Source: Mycobacterium asiaticum
Lineage (GTDB): Bacteria; Actinomycetota; Actinomycetes; Mycobacteriales; Mycobacteriaceae
Reading direction: 5' to 3'
Assembly: GCF_001673315.1 (NCBI RefSeq)
Contig: NZ_LZLQ01000152.1
Location: forward strand, 1 to 35,073
DNA length: 35,073 bases
This document shows positions 16,715 through 25,666 of this stretch, piece after piece; positions within the stretch are counted from its first letter, which is position 1, and each line of letters starts with the position of its first letter. Both the position numbers and the translations under genes were made by a program. Under the pieces are notes generated by a model that was given only the letters and a program-made list of their open reading frames with translations, did no database searches and was not told the origin of the DNA.

Positions 16715-17780
16715 GCTTGACGTCAGAACCCAGGTTGACCACCTCGAACTGGTCGACCGTGATGCCGCTGAACGATTGGGCGTCGATGCCCAGATCAGCC
16801 CACTTTTTCGCGCTGGTGCGGTCGTCGGCGAACGTGAGGGGCACCTGACCTCCGTCGGACAACAGCATGCCGTACTTCTTCAATGCGGTGATGACGACCC
16901 GCTGAGGCGGGGAGAAGGCGGTTTCATCGAAGTCGGCACGTAGCCGGAAGTGCACCCCGTACGGCGGCGCGTTCGGTTCTGCGCTCTGCGGGCCGCCCGC
17001 GTGGGTGGCGGGTCGCACGTAGACGCCCTCCTTCATCCGATCATTGGGCAGGATGAAGCGGATAGCGTGATTGATTGCACCAGAAGCGACTTCGTCTGCG
17101 GTCGGCGTCATCGCGGCGATAGGAAAGCCGGCGGCGTCGGCGCTGGTGCACTGGTCGCCGCGCAGGCTTTCGGGGTATTTCTTGGCCAGGTCCCAGATGA
17201 AGAAACCTTCGGCCGCGATGTTCTGGCCGGTTTGGCCGCCGTGGTAGATCTCGTACAGCTTGTGCTGGTCGCGGTCCACGACGAGCAGATGGCAATCCGA
17301 TTGGCCTTCGGTGGCGCCGGTGGTGTCACAGTTCAAATTCTGCGAGCCCTCGAAATGGGCGTTGGCCGGCACGGGCATCTGGGCCGGAACGGTGTCGCAG
17401 TCCGGCCCGCCGTAGCAGTACTCGCTAGTGCCGACCACCTGCATCCGGCGCGTGTTCCCGTCGGCATAGAAGATCGGGATGGAGAAGTCGATCTGAAAGG
17501 CTCCGGTTCCCCAACCACCGGCGGCGCTGAGTGCCTGGATGATCGCGTCGGACCTGGCCGCCTTGGCAACCCCAGCGACGGCGGCGGTCCACGGCACCGG
17601 GGTGGTGAACAAAGCTCCGGGCGTAGCCGGTGGGTTGGCACCCGAGGAGGCGCCGGCACCCTTGCTCGCGGCGGTGCCCTCGTTCGACGACGATTGGTGC
17701 GTCGATTTGCTGCAACCGGCCACCAGGATGACCGCCGCGCTCGCTACCGCCAGCGCCTTTGCCAGCTTCCGAAGTGACAT
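16686..17780 (-). CDS. Putative secreted lipoprotein, unknown function
   Basis: The N-terminus (basic start, hydrophobic segment, then LVAGCSKS) is a lipoprotein signal with Cys near residue 23 as the lipidation site. A Ser/Ala/Gly-rich spacer follows to about residue 55. The mature part, to residue 364, contains several cysteine pairs (YCYGGPDC, LNCDTT, SDCHLL and DQCTS), consistent with disulfides outside the cell. I recognise no catalytic motif. It starts 9 bases after the stop of the SAM methyltransferase, so the two probably share a transcript. The 3' end overlaps the membrane-FDOR gene by 29 bases on the opposite strand. Confidence 0.8.
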   Translation of the reverse strand: MSLRKLAKALAVASAAVILVAGCSKSTHQSSSNEGTAASKGAGASSGANPPATPGALFTTPVPWTAAVAGVAKAARSDAIIQALSAAGGWGTGAFQIDFSIPIFYADGNTRRMQVVGTSEYCYGGPDCDTVPAQMPVPANAHFEGSQNLNCDTTGATEGQSDCHLLVVDRDQHKLYEIYHGGQTGQNIAAEGFFIWDLAKKYPESLRGDQCTSADAAGFPIAAMTPTADEVASGAINHAIRFILPNDRMKEGVYVRPATHAGGPQSAEPNAPPYGVHFRLRADFDETAFSPPQRVVITALKKYGMLLSDGGQVPLTFADDRTSAKKWADLGIDAQSFSGITVDQFEVVNLGSDVKLTYECVRNH

Positions 17781-17789
17781 TTGCCAAGG

Positions 17790-18482
17790 TTAGCCGTTCA
17801 CAGGCGGCTTGTCTTTGTTTGCTACGACGGGCCGACGGGCGTGGTAGATCGAGATGGACCCCGAGACGGTACGGATCGCCGATGCCTCCGTGACCGCCAC
17901 GAATCCCGCGCGGTCGATCAGCTCGGGCAGAATCCCGTCGGCGTTGGGTTGCGTGTCCTCCTTGCCGTCGGCAAATTGCACCAACCGAAACCCCGACCGC
18001 ATGAGTAGCCCGCGCTGCAACCCGAAGTCGGCGATCACCAGATCACCGCCGGGCCGCAACAGCTGGAACATGTTGGCGATGATCGCTTCCTTCATCGGCA
18101 CGGGGCACTGATGCAGCACCAGACTGGAGATCGCCTCGGTGGCGGTCCCGGGCCCGACGAGTTCCGCGGCCTTGTCCCCCATGCCCTGCACGAACTCGAC
18201 TTCGACACCGGCTTTACGCACCTTCTGCCGGGCGATGGCCAGCACCTCCGGGTCGGGGTCCACGCCGATGACGCGCACGTCCGGCCGGCTGCGCTTGATC
18301 CTGATCGCCAATGATCCGGTGCCGCAACCGATATCGACGACGACGTCGGCGGCCTGCAACCCCAGCCGGGCGATGGCCGCCGAACGCCAGCGCTCCTCGC
18401 GCGTCATCAACGCTATGACTGCGTCGTAATACTTGGTGTACTTCGGGTTCCCGGCGGCCGGTGTGAAGGACTGCACTGACAT
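17790..18482 (-). CDS. Class I SAM-dependent methyltransferase
   Basis: The 230-residue protein has the Rossmann SAM motif VVDIGCGTGSLAIRI near residues 48-62, an acidic second motif (VIGVDPDPEVLAIARQKV), and LLRPGGDLVIADFG near 150, as in UbiE/arsenite-type small-molecule methyltransferases. The substrate is unknown. I start at ATG 18482, where TTGGAG lies four bases upstream. An ATG at 18500 lacks a ribosome site, and the longer open frame to 19025 runs antisense to the AraC gene. The start is only 27 bases from the divergent AraC regulator gene, so that regulator may control it. Confidence 0.87.
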   Translation of the reverse strand: MSVQSFTPAAGNPKYTKYYDAVIALMTREERWRSAAIARLGLQAADVVVDIGCGTGSLAIRIKRSRPDVRVIGVDPDPEVLAIARQKVRKAGVEVEFVQGMGDKAAELVGPGTATEAISSLVLHQCPVPMKEAIIANMFQLLRPGGDLVIADFGLQRGLLMRSGFRLVQFADGKEDTQPNADGILPELIDRAGFVAVTEASAIRTVSGSISIYHARRPVVANKDKPPVNG

Positions 18483-18509
18483 GACTCCAAGTCGTACCAT
18501 CGGACCGCA

Positions 18510-19343
18510 ATGACTTTCTCTGCACAAACGGCCACGATCTTGTCCCAAGCGGACACAACCGGGTTGCTCGACATGCGCCAGGGTGGCGCCTGCACCGCCG
18601 GGGCGTACGTATACGAAGGGCAGCGGGTCACCACCGCGCGACACGCCCATGACCTGCACCAGCTGGAATACGTCGTGCAGGGCGTGCTGGAAGTCGAGAC
18701 GGACGCCGGCGCCTACGTGCTGTCCGAGCGGCAAGCCGCCTGGATCCCGGCCGGACTCGGGCACGTCAGCACCATCGACACGCGCGTGCGTTCGGTGTCG
18801 ATTTTCCTGCACCCGGTCCACCTGACGCCGACCCGTCCGACCGCCGGAATCGTGGTGGTCTCGCCCCTGATCCGGCAGATGATCATCTACGCCTGCCGCT
18901 GGCCCATCGACCGCGCGTCCTCCGACCCCGTAGCCGATGCCTATTTCCGCTGTCTCGCGGCACTGCTGGCCGAACTCTTGGAGGCGCAGAGCCCGATCAG
19001 CCTGCCCACCACCACGCACCCGCAACTTGCGGCCGCGCTCAAGCGCACCCGGAATGCGTTGGCGGACATAACCTTTGACGAGGCGGCGGACGCGGCGGGC
19101 ATGTCACCCCGGTCGCTGCGCCGGCTGTGTCACCGCGAATTGCGTATGACCTGGCGCGAATACACGCAACAGGCACGGCTGATGCGGGCCGCCGCGCTGC
19201 TTGCCGACCCCGAACTGAGCGTCCTCCAGGTCGCCACCCGGGTGGGGTTCGACAGCGCCAGTTCCTTCACCCGGGCCTTCCGCACCGCGTGGGGCTATCC
19301 CCCGTCGGCGTACCGCCGGCACGGCGGCGAGCCCGCGACGTGA
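18510..19343 (+). CDS. AraC-family transcriptional regulator
   Basis: The 277-residue protein has an N-terminal cupin sensor: HAHDLHQLEYVVQGVLEVETDAGAY is split by the typical beta-barrel pattern at about residues 45-90. A C-terminal pair of helix-turn-helices follows, TFDEAADAAGMSPRSLRRLCHREL near 190-215 and LSVLQVATRVGFDSASSFTRAFR near 240-262. It ends in GYPPSAYRR, the family's usual finish. It is transcribed away from the methyltransferase-lipoprotein pair, which it probably controls, with only 27 bases between start codons. That tight spacing means the promoters must overlap or the start lies further in, for example at the ATG of residue 22. Confidence 0.92.
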   Translation: MTFSAQTATILSQADTTGLLDMRQGGACTAGAYVYEGQRVTTARHAHDLHQLEYVVQGVLEVETDAGAYVLSERQAAWIPAGLGHVSTIDTRVRSVSIFLHPVHLTPTRPTAGIVVVSPLIRQMIIYACRWPIDRASSDPVADAYFRCLAALLAELLEAQSPISLPTTTHPQLAAALKRTRNALADITFDEAADAAGMSPRSLRRLCHRELRMTWREYTQQARLMRAAALLADPELSVLQVATRVGFDSASSFTRAFRTAWGYPPSAYRRHGGEPAT

Positions 19344-19365
19344 AGCTCAGCGCGCAACACCGGGA

Positions 19366-20865
19366 TCACTGAATGAGGGCCAACGGCCGGTATACCGAAA
19401 GCGCCCGGTACTTGGAGGCAAAGGTGACCTCGCCGTACTCCTCGCCGACCTCGCCGTCGTGGGCCACGACGGTGGGCGCATCGACGGTGGTGAAGGTGAA
19501 TTCCGGAACCTGCATCTCGTGATACAGCGGGCTGCGCTGCAACCGACCCAGGATCAGGGCGATGAGGATCCTGGTCCGGGCCAACCGGCGGCCGGTTTCC
19601 AGGATCCGGACGTCGATCAGTCCGTCATCCATCCGGGTCCGTCGGGACGGCGCGAATCCCGTTGGCAGATATAGCGAATTCCCGACGAAGAACAGCGAGG
19701 TCTGCAGGGTCTTGTTGTCGTAGCGGATGCGCACCGGCTGGCCGTTGCGCAGCGTGTGCACCATGGCGTACATCCCGGCCAGCGGCTTGCCGATGCGCTT
19801 CTCCAGTTTTTCGCGCTCCTGGACGAATGCGGGATAGGCACCGATGCTGGCGGTATTGACCACCATCCTGCTGTCGTTCATGCACATCAGGTCGACGCGC
19901 GCCACGCTGCCGCGCCTGATCGCCTCGACCGTCTTGGCTACGGTGTCGCAGCCGATGTCCTTGGCGAAATGATTGAAGGTTCCCGCCGGGAAGATCGCCA
20001 GCGGCAGTCCCGCCTCCGCAGCAACCGCCGCGGCCGTGGACACGGTGCCGTCACCACCGCCGACCGCCAGCACTTCGGCCCGTTCGGCGGCCTCGCGCAG
20101 CACCGGCAGCGGGTCTTGCTCCGGGTCGAGTTCGACGATCTCCATTGCGGGCAGTTCGGTGCGGACTTCGTCGGCCACGCGAGCCCCGGTGCCGCTGCCC
20201 GCGGCCGGGTTCACGACCAGGATGACGCCGGCGCCGTCGGGCCGTTCCGGCGCCTCTACCCGAAGTGGTTCCGTTTTGGGCAGCTGAGTTTCGACAACCG
20301 GCGGCACCAGCCGGCCACCCGTTACGGCCAGTCCGGCACCGATACCGAACCCGATGACGACGTCGCCCGGGTAGTGCGCACCGACCGCCACCCGCGACAG
20401 ACCCACCAGGCCGGCCAGCAACGCCAATCCGAAGCCGATCATCGGATTCTCCAGGCCGACACCGACGGCAAATGCGGCCGCACTGGCGGAGTGTCCGGAG
20501 GGTAATGAATTCGAGGTCGGCCGGCGCCGGACCCGCCTGACCAGGGGCACCGATTCATAGAGCGGACGGGGACGTCGCCGCAGCCGCTTGGCGACCTGGT
20601 TGGTCAGCAGGCTGGTCACCCCGAGCGTGACCACGCCGCGCGTGGCACCGCGTTGCGCGGAGTTCTTCCCGGACGCAAACAGCAGAACGGCGATGGCGAA
20701 CCACAGCTTGGAGTGGTCGGCCGCCCGGGTCAACGGTGGCATTGCTGAGTCGAGTAGCGGGGTCGGGCTCTCGGCGATCGCCTCGAAGAGTTCCCGATCA
20801 AGGGCTCCGAGCCCGTTGGTGATTTTTCTGATGTTGCGTGAGGGTCGCCAGCGCCGCCGGTTCAT
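19366..20865 (-). CDS. Bifunctional PAP2 phosphatase / diacylglycerol kinase-like protein
   Basis: The 499-residue fusion has an N-terminal membrane PAP2 domain with all three acid phosphatase motifs, KRLRRRPRP, SLPSGHSASA and SRVAVGAHYPGD (about residues 90-180). The C-terminal lipid kinase domain has VVNPAAGSG, VGGGDGTVS and PAGTFNHFAKD (about 215-305). The family is taken to act on lipid phosphates and diacylglycerol-like lipids, both converting phosphatidate to diacylglycerol and the reverse. How the two opposing activities work in one chain is not evident. ATG 20865 is chosen because TAGGGTAGGG precedes it; the 21 extra upstream residues look random. It follows the small gene 20938-21261 after 72 bases. 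Confidence 0.92.
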   Translation of the reverse strand: MNRRRWRPSRNIRKITNGLGALDRELFEAIAESPTPLLDSAMPPLTRAADHSKLWFAIAVLLFASGKNSAQRGATRGVVTLGVTSLLTNQVAKRLRRRPRPLYESVPLVRRVRRRPTSNSLPSGHSASAAAFAVGVGLENPMIGFGLALLAGLVGLSRVAVGAHYPGDVVIGFGIGAGLAVTGGRLVPPVVETQLPKTEPLRVEAPERPDGAGVILVVNPAAGSGTGARVADEVRTELPAMEIVELDPEQDPLPVLREAAERAEVLAVGGGDGTVSTAAAVAAEAGLPLAIFPAGTFNHFAKDIGCDTVAKTVEAIRRGSVARVDLMCMNDSRMVVNTASIGAYPAFVQEREKLEKRIGKPLAGMYAMVHTLRNGQPVRIRYDNKTLQTSLFFVGNSLYLPTGFAPSRRTRMDDGLIDVRILETGRRLARTRILIALILGRLQRSPLYHEMQVPEFTFTTVDAPTVVAHDGEVGEEYGEVTFASKYRALSVYRPLALIQ

Positions 20866-20937
20866 TGGCCCTACCCTAACGGGCGTCAGAGCCACAGGAT
20901 CGGTTCGTGGGGACAGCGAGAACTGCACAAGCAGAAT

Positions 20938-21261
20938 CTATTGCGGTGCCGGCCGCTCGGCCTTGCGGCGCAACGTCCAGGCGGGCACCCAATGCGTCAC
21001 CGTCTTCTGCCTGGAACCGAAGTCGACCGGATAGGTCACCAGCCCCCACCAGTCCCCCTGCTCGCAGATCCCCCAGCAGCTCAGCTTGCCCTCGACCACC
21101 TTGTGCAATTGCAGGCCATTCGGGTGGTACCGGCCCGAACGGTGCGGCTGGCGCGGGAACAACACCGTCAAATCGACCAGCACCGGGACGGGCGGACGCA
21201 CCGGCCGGAACGGACCGCGGACCGGCTGCCCGTTGTAGCCGATGGAGGCGAGTCGTCCCAC
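20938..21261 (-). CDS. Small conserved hypothetical protein, Trp-rich
   Basis: The 107-residue protein has no signal or membrane segment. It shows a Pro/Val-rich front half (RGPFRPVRPPVPVLVDLTVLF) and a Trp/Gly-rich centre (LSCWGICEQGDWWGLVTYPVDF), then a basic end. The pattern suggests a small beta-rich domain. I do not recognise the family. The start is GTG with a weak ribosome site. It is divergent from the glycosyltransferase gene (52 bases) and upstream of the PAP2-kinase gene on the same strand. Reading it as coding rests on protein-like composition and fit to the gap. Confidence 0.65.
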   Translation of the reverse strand: MGRLASIGYNGQPVRGPFRPVRPPVPVLVDLTVLFPRQPHRSGRYHPNGLQLHKVVEGKLSCWGICEQGDWWGLVTYPVDFGSRQKTVTHWVPAWTLRRKAERPAPQ

Positions 21262-21313
21262 CGATCGATCATACGTTCGAATACATTCGCGGCACAGGTC
21301 CGGCGGCGCGCTG

Positions 21314-22882
21314 ATGATTGAGCAACTTCAGGGGCAGTCCCGGTCGCCTGGCAACATGACCGGTGTGGTCGGCGAGTCGCAACGTCACCGCGGTGCCTGG
21401 GACCCGCTGTGGGTTGGCCTGTTCGCCGCCGCAGTGAGCCTGGCCGGTGCCGCGCGGCCGTCGTTCTGGTATGACGAGGCGGCCACCATCTCGGCTTCCT
21501 ACAGCCGTTCGCTCGACCAGTTGTGGCACATGCTCGGCAATGTCGATGCTGTCCACGGCCTTTACTACCTGCTGATGCACGGCTGGTTCCAGATCTTTCC
21601 GCCCACCGAGTTCTGGTCCCGCGCACCCAGCGGCCTGGCCGTCGGTGCCGCCGCGGCTGGAGTGGTGGTGCTGGGCAGGCAGTTGTCTTCGCGTCCGGTC
21701 GCGGTGATCGCCGGCCTGGTCTGCGCGGTCCTACCCCGCACGACGTGGGCCGGCATCGAGGCGCGCCCCTCGGCTATGTCGATGATGGCCGCGGTGTGGC
21801 TGACGGTGTTGCTCTTGGTAGCTGTCCGGCGAGCCCAGTGCGTCGTGTGGGTGTGTTACGGCGTGGCGCTTGCCCTGTCGATCGTGCTCGACGTGTATCT
21901 GGTGTTACTGCTGCTGGCGCATGGCGCCTACATCTGCCTTTTCCATCGTCGGCGAAAAATATTGCTGCCGTTCGGCATAACGTCGGTTATCGCAGTGGGC
22001 GCCCTGACGCCGTTTGCGCTTACCGTCGTCGGACAGGTGCACCAGATCAGTTGGGTCGCGCCGATCGGGCACCGGACCATCGAAGACGTCACGATCCAGC
22101 AGTATTTCGAACGCAGCCCGGTGTTTGCTGTGCTGTCGGTGGTCATCGTCGTGGCCGCCGTGGTGGTCTGGCTGCGCTCGCCGCGGCGGTTGACCCTGTC
22201 GGATCGTCAGTTGCTGTCCTTGGCGATCGCCTGGTCGGTGATTCCGACCGCGCTTATCGTCATCTGGTCGGCGTTGGCGCACCCCATCTATACGCCGCGT
22301 TATCTCACCTTCACCGCGCCGGCGGTGGCGCTGACGCTGGGGGTGTGCATTGCCGCCGTGGCCGCCAAGCCGTGGCCGGCCGCCGCGCTGGTGCTTGCGC
22401 TGACCGTGGCCGCCGCCCCGGGTTATGTTCGGGTGCAACGCAATCAGTACGCCAAGTACGGCATGGACTACAGCCAGGTCGCCGATCTGATCACCGCGCG
22501 GGCGAGCCGGGGCGATTGCCTACTCGTCAACGACACGGTGACCTTCATGCCCGCTCCGATGCGCCCGTTGCTGGCGGCACGTCCGGACGCCTACCGAAAG
22601 CTCGACGACCTGACTCTGTGGAAGCGGGCGACCGAGCGCAGCGACGTCTTCGACACCAACCTCATCCCCGAAGTCGTCACCGCGCCATTGAGTCGGTGCC
22701 AGGTGGTGTGGATCATCACCCAGGCCGATGAGTCGGTGGCCGCGCACGAACAGGGTGCGGCGCTGCCGCCGGGTCCACGCTACGGAGCGACTCCGGCCTT
22801 CGCGGTCCCGCGCGACCTGGGGTTCCGGCTGGTCGAGCGCTGGCAGTTCAACCTGGTTCAGGTGATCAGGGCCGTCCGGTAG
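21314..22882 (+). CDS. GT-C (GT39-like) membrane glycosyltransferase
   Basis: This is a polytopic membrane protein of about 522 residues with ten or more hydrophobic segments. Near the N-terminus, after the first segment, is the acidic motif FWYDEAAT, typical of GT-C enzymes that use polyprenyl-phosphate sugars. It is followed by a loop rich in aromatic residues and HGLYYLLMHGWFQIF, as in the PMT/ArnT-like group. In mycobacteria such proteins often transfer mannose or arabinose to lipoglycans or proteins from decaprenyl-phosphate donors. Donor and acceptor are unknown. The soluble C-terminal part (about 380-522) faces outward. The start is uncertain: ATG 21314 or 21356, neither with a strong ribosome site. 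It converges with the GH16 gene 15 bases away. Confidence 0.85.
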   Translation: MIEQLQGQSRSPGNMTGVVGESQRHRGAWDPLWVGLFAAAVSLAGAARPSFWYDEAATISASYSRSLDQLWHMLGNVDAVHGLYYLLMHGWFQIFPPTEFWSRAPSGLAVGAAAAGVVVLGRQLSSRPVAVIAGLVCAVLPRTTWAGIEARPSAMSMMAAVWLTVLLLVAVRRAQCVVWVCYGVALALSIVLDVYLVLLLLAHGAYICLFHRRRKILLPFGITSVIAVGALTPFALTVVGQVHQISWVAPIGHRTIEDVTIQQYFERSPVFAVLSVVIVVAAVVVWLRSPRRLTLSDRQLLSLAIAWSVIPTALIVIWSALAHPIYTPRYLTFTAPAVALTLGVCIAAVAAKPWPAAALVLALTVAAAPGYVRVQRNQYAKYGMDYSQVADLITARASRGDCLLVNDTVTFMPAPMRPLLAARPDAYRKLDDLTLWKRATERSDVFDTNLIPEVVTAPLSRCQVVWIITQADESVAAHEQGAALPPGPRYGATPAFAVPRDLGFRLVERWQFNLVQVIRAVR

Positions 22883-22897
22883 TCGCTACCAGATGCG

Positions 22898-23728
22898 TTA
22901 CCAGATGCGGATGTAGTCGATCAGCATGGAGGCCGGGAAATTACCGGCAGCGGGATCACCGGCGCCCACACCGCCGACGGCAAGGGTGTACATGGGCGAC
23001 ATCCAATAGCCGGGGTTGTTGAACGGCCACCGGAAGTCGTCAGGCGCGCCGCCGTGCACATGGATCGGCTTCGGCGGCACCGCGAAGTACTGCGCGCCGT
23101 CCCGGGAGAACTTGAATCCGTCGGTATCCCAGCGCATTTGCCAGGTGTGCCAGCCACCGTCCACCAGACCGGGGATCGATTTTCCTTCCCAGGTCTTGCC
23201 GTTGGACGCCGCGTGCACCGTGGTGCCCGGCGCCCAGTCCCCGTTGCCGTACCACTCGAACACGTCGACCTCACCGTCGGGCAACGGGTCCTCGTTGACC
23301 GCCCAGAACGAGGGCCACAGGCCGGGGCTCAGGCAGTCCAGCTTGATCCGCGATTCCCAGGTGGTGCCGATCATGCCGCGAAAGTTGCCGCGCAGTTTGC
23401 CGCTGTAGTACGTGCCACCGAAGTCCTTGGTCGCGCGCAGCACCAGGTTGGAGTTGCCGTCCTGGAAGACGTTGCTGGGGTCGTTGCGGTAAATTCCGTC
23501 GACCGGCGGGAATACGTCGTCCTGCCAGGTCTGCACGGTCCACTTGGCCGGGTCGGGACCTGAACCGGCGGGGCCGTCGAATTCGTCCTGGAAGATGTAC
23601 GGCCCGGAACCACCGGCCGAGGGTGCCTGCGGCGGTGTCGGGCGGGCCCACGCTTCGGGAATGGGCATCGAGGCGGCGGCTGCCAGCATGCCGAGGCCTG
23701 TCGTCAACAACATGCTGCGACGATCCAT
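22898..23728 (-). CDS. GH16 family glycosidase, Tat-exported (paralogue A)
   Basis: The 276-residue exported protein has a leader with a twin-arginine (MDRRSMLLTTG) and a hydrophobic stretch ending near residue 29, suggesting Tat secretion. The catalytic GH16 signature is GEVDVFEWYG near 155-163, with ExDxxE intact. The beta-jelly-roll pattern (FQDEFDGPAGS at the front and SMLIDYIRIW at the end) is that of beta-1,3-glucanase-like members. It is a diverged tandem paralogue of the next gene, which is closer to Rv0315. The natural substrate in mycobacteria is unknown. The gap 23729-23879 separates the two and may hold a promoter. The final codons are tandemly duplicated just past the stop (22887-22909). 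Confidence 0.9.
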   Translation of the reverse strand: MDRRSMLLTTGLGMLAAAASMPIPEAWARPTPPQAPSAGGSGPYIFQDEFDGPAGSGPDPAKWTVQTWQDDVFPPVDGIYRNDPSNVFQDGNSNLVLRATKDFGGTYYSGKLRGNFRGMIGTTWESRIKLDCLSPGLWPSFWAVNEDPLPDGEVDVFEWYGNGDWAPGTTVHAASNGKTWEGKSIPGLVDGGWHTWQMRWDTDGFKFSRDGAQYFAVPPKPIHVHGGAPDDFRWPFNNPGYWMSPMYTLAVGGVGAGDPAAGNFPASMLIDYIRIW

Positions 23729-23879
23729 TCGAGTACCACCGTTCCTATTCAGCCCATGTAGGCCAGGTTTCCCGACTTGCGCCTTCCCCCTGGGCAGGTT
23801 TCACAAACGGTCTTATAGAACCACGGCCCGGGGGAGGCGCGCACGTTGCACACGCGGTGATGCTCGCCTCAGCGTCGAA

Positions 23880-24740
23880 TCAGAACACGCGCACCCAGTC
23901 GACCAGCATCTCCTGCGGGTACGAGCCGACCGCCGGATCACCGCCCCCGGAGCCGCCCACGGCGAGATTCAGTACCGGGAACACGGTGTAGTCGGGGTCG
24001 TTGAACGGCCATTCTCGGATGGGTTCGTTCAGGTCTTCGATACCGGTCGCCGGAACCGAGAAGTATGGGGCCGCGCCGTCGGCGTAGTCGAGCCAGAAGT
24101 ACATGCCGGTGACGTCCCACCGCACCCGCCAGTTGTGCCATCCGCTGTCGACGCCGATGGGGAAGGTCTCGAACGCCGTACCGTCCGGGTTGGCGTGCAC
24201 GGTGGTTCCCGACGGCCAGGTGCCGTTGCCGTACCACTCGATCAGGTCGATTTCGCCGCTACGGCCGGGGTCGTCGTTGGACAACCACCAGGCCGGCCAC
24301 ATGCCGGGGGCGAGGCAGTTCATCTTGATGCGGGCCTCCCACGTGGTGCCCACCCCGCCGCGCCAAAGGCCGTGCACCAGGCCGCCGAAGTAACCGCCAC
24401 CGTCCCGGGTCGCGCGCAGGACCAGGTTCGATTTGCCGTCCACGAAGACGTTCTGGCGACTGTCGCGGTACTGACCCCAGTACTGGGGTAGGTCGAAGTC
24501 GACCGGGTTCTTGATCGGCGTCCGGAAGTTCGACACCGCCCATTTCGACGGATCGGGCGCCGAGCCGGCCGGACCGTCGAATTCGTCGTGCCAGATGAGG
24601 CCACCGGCCGCGCCCGCGGCCGGAGCGGCCGGCGCCGGGGCGTGATCCGGGGCGGCCCCGGCAACGGGGGCCGGGATCGCGGCCGCCAGCGCGCTGAATC
24701 CCGCCATCATGAGCATGCGGCGGCGGTCCATATGTGCCAT
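23880..24740 (-). CDS. GH16 family glycosidase, Rv0315-like (paralogue B)
   Basis: The 286-residue protein shows a twin-arginine leader (HMDRRRMLMMAGFSALAAA) followed by an Ala/Pro-rich stretch to about residue 45. The catalytic motif is GEIDLIEWYGNG near 162-170, with ExDxxE intact. Stretches such as TPIKNPVDF, YRDSRQNVFVDG, GLWRGGVGTTWEARIKMNC and PQEMLVDWVRVF match what I know of M. tuberculosis Rv0315, annotated as a beta-1,3-glucanase-like secreted antigen. Either ATG 24740 or 24731 could be used. It starts 35 bases after the TauD dioxygenase stop on the same strand, so read-through from the Rieske operon is possible, but I see no functional link. Confidence 0.92.
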   Translation of the reverse strand: MAHMDRRRMLMMAGFSALAAAIPAPVAGAAPDHAPAPAAPAAGAAGGLIWHDEFDGPAGSAPDPSKWAVSNFRTPIKNPVDFDLPQYWGQYRDSRQNVFVDGKSNLVLRATRDGGGYFGGLVHGLWRGGVGTTWEARIKMNCLAPGMWPAWWLSNDDPGRSGEIDLIEWYGNGTWPSGTTVHANPDGTAFETFPIGVDSGWHNWRVRWDVTGMYFWLDYADGAAPYFSVPATGIEDLNEPIREWPFNDPDYTVFPVLNLAVGGSGGGDPAVGSYPQEMLVDWVRVF

Positions 24741-24775
24741 GGCAAGGGACGATAGCAGGGGGGTAACGGGCGAGG

Positions 24776-25621
24776 TTATTGAATGGGTTCGTCGCCCAGG
24801 ACAGTGGTGCGCAACATCTCCCGGGGCGAGTTCGGGTCGTACGGCGCAGCACGGTGCAGTACCCCGCGGTTGTCCCAAATGACTGTGTCGCCGATCGTCC
24901 AGATGTGGCTGTACACCCGGTCGGGAGTGGTGGCACGGTCGAGCAATTCCGCCAGCAACGCCCGACCTTCGTCGAGATCCATGCCGACGACGTAGTCGGC
25001 CGAGGCGCCCAACACCAGCGACTTGCGGCCACTGCGGTGCGTCCACACCAGTGGGTGCTCATGGGTGGGCCGGGATCGCCAGCGCGCCAACAGCTCTGGC
25101 GACGGGTCGGCGGTCACCCGGCGCTGGGATGCTTCCAGCGAGTGCACCACCCGCAGTGCACCGAAGCGCTCCTTCTCGGCGGGGCTAAGCGCGTCGTACG
25201 CCGCGTAGGAATTGGCGAATTCGGTTTCCCCACCCCACTCGGCGACCTGCACCGCGGACAGGATGGTGGCCTTCTGCGGGACTTCGTCACCGAGCGGCGT
25301 GCACCCGTCGATGTGCCAGTCGAAGGTGGCCTTGAGGTAGGCCGCCGACGAATTCTTGGCCGGGTTCAGGGTGATCGGATAGATGCCGGCGACGGGGTGG
25401 TGCCCGTCGGACGAGTGGTCGATGGCGCCGAGGCGGCGACAGAACGCGACTTGGGCTTCCGGCTCGAGGTGCAGGCCCCGAAAGACCAGTACGCCATTGG
25501 TTTCCAGCGCGTCGAGGATGGCCGCACCGACCGAGTCGTTGGAAGCGGCGTGGGCCAGGTCGAGGCCGCAGACCTCAGCACCGACCGACTCGGTGAGCTT
25601 GTTGATGGTGAGCAGACTCAT
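24776..25621 (-). CDS. TauD/TfdA-family Fe(II)/2-oxoglutarate dioxygenase
   Basis: This is a 281-residue oxygenase of the taurine/2,4-D dioxygenase type. The iron ligands are His and Asp in FDWHIDGCT near residue 104 and the distal His in GVLHRAAPYD near 256. The 2-oxoglutarate arginine is in REMLRTTVLGD near 270. The N-terminal VGAEVCGLDLAHA is the usual TauD opening. It is the last gene of the operon that begins with the ferredoxin, 45 bases after the small helical gene, with AAAGG as ribosome site. Its place beside Rieske oxygenases suggests a further hydroxylation step on the same compound, perhaps cleaving an ether, sulfonate or amine group. The substrate is unknown. Confidence 0.9.
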   Translation of the reverse strand: MSLLTINKLTESVGAEVCGLDLAHAASNDSVGAAILDALETNGVLVFRGLHLEPEAQVAFCRRLGAIDHSSDGHHPVAGIYPITLNPAKNSSAAYLKATFDWHIDGCTPLGDEVPQKATILSAVQVAEWGGETEFANSYAAYDALSPAEKERFGALRVVHSLEASQRRVTADPSPELLARWRSRPTHEHPLVWTHRSGRKSLVLGASADYVVGMDLDEGRALLAELLDRATTPDRVYSHIWTIGDTVIWDNRGVLHRAAPYDPNSPREMLRTTVLGDEPIQ

Positions 25622-25666
25622 GGTCCGGCCTTTCTAGTGAGAAGACAACTGGGCACTGGGTTCGGC

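Noticed and set aside
18483..19025. N-terminal extension of the SAM methyltransferase
   Set aside because: It lies antisense to the well-supported AraC gene and lacks protein-like composition.
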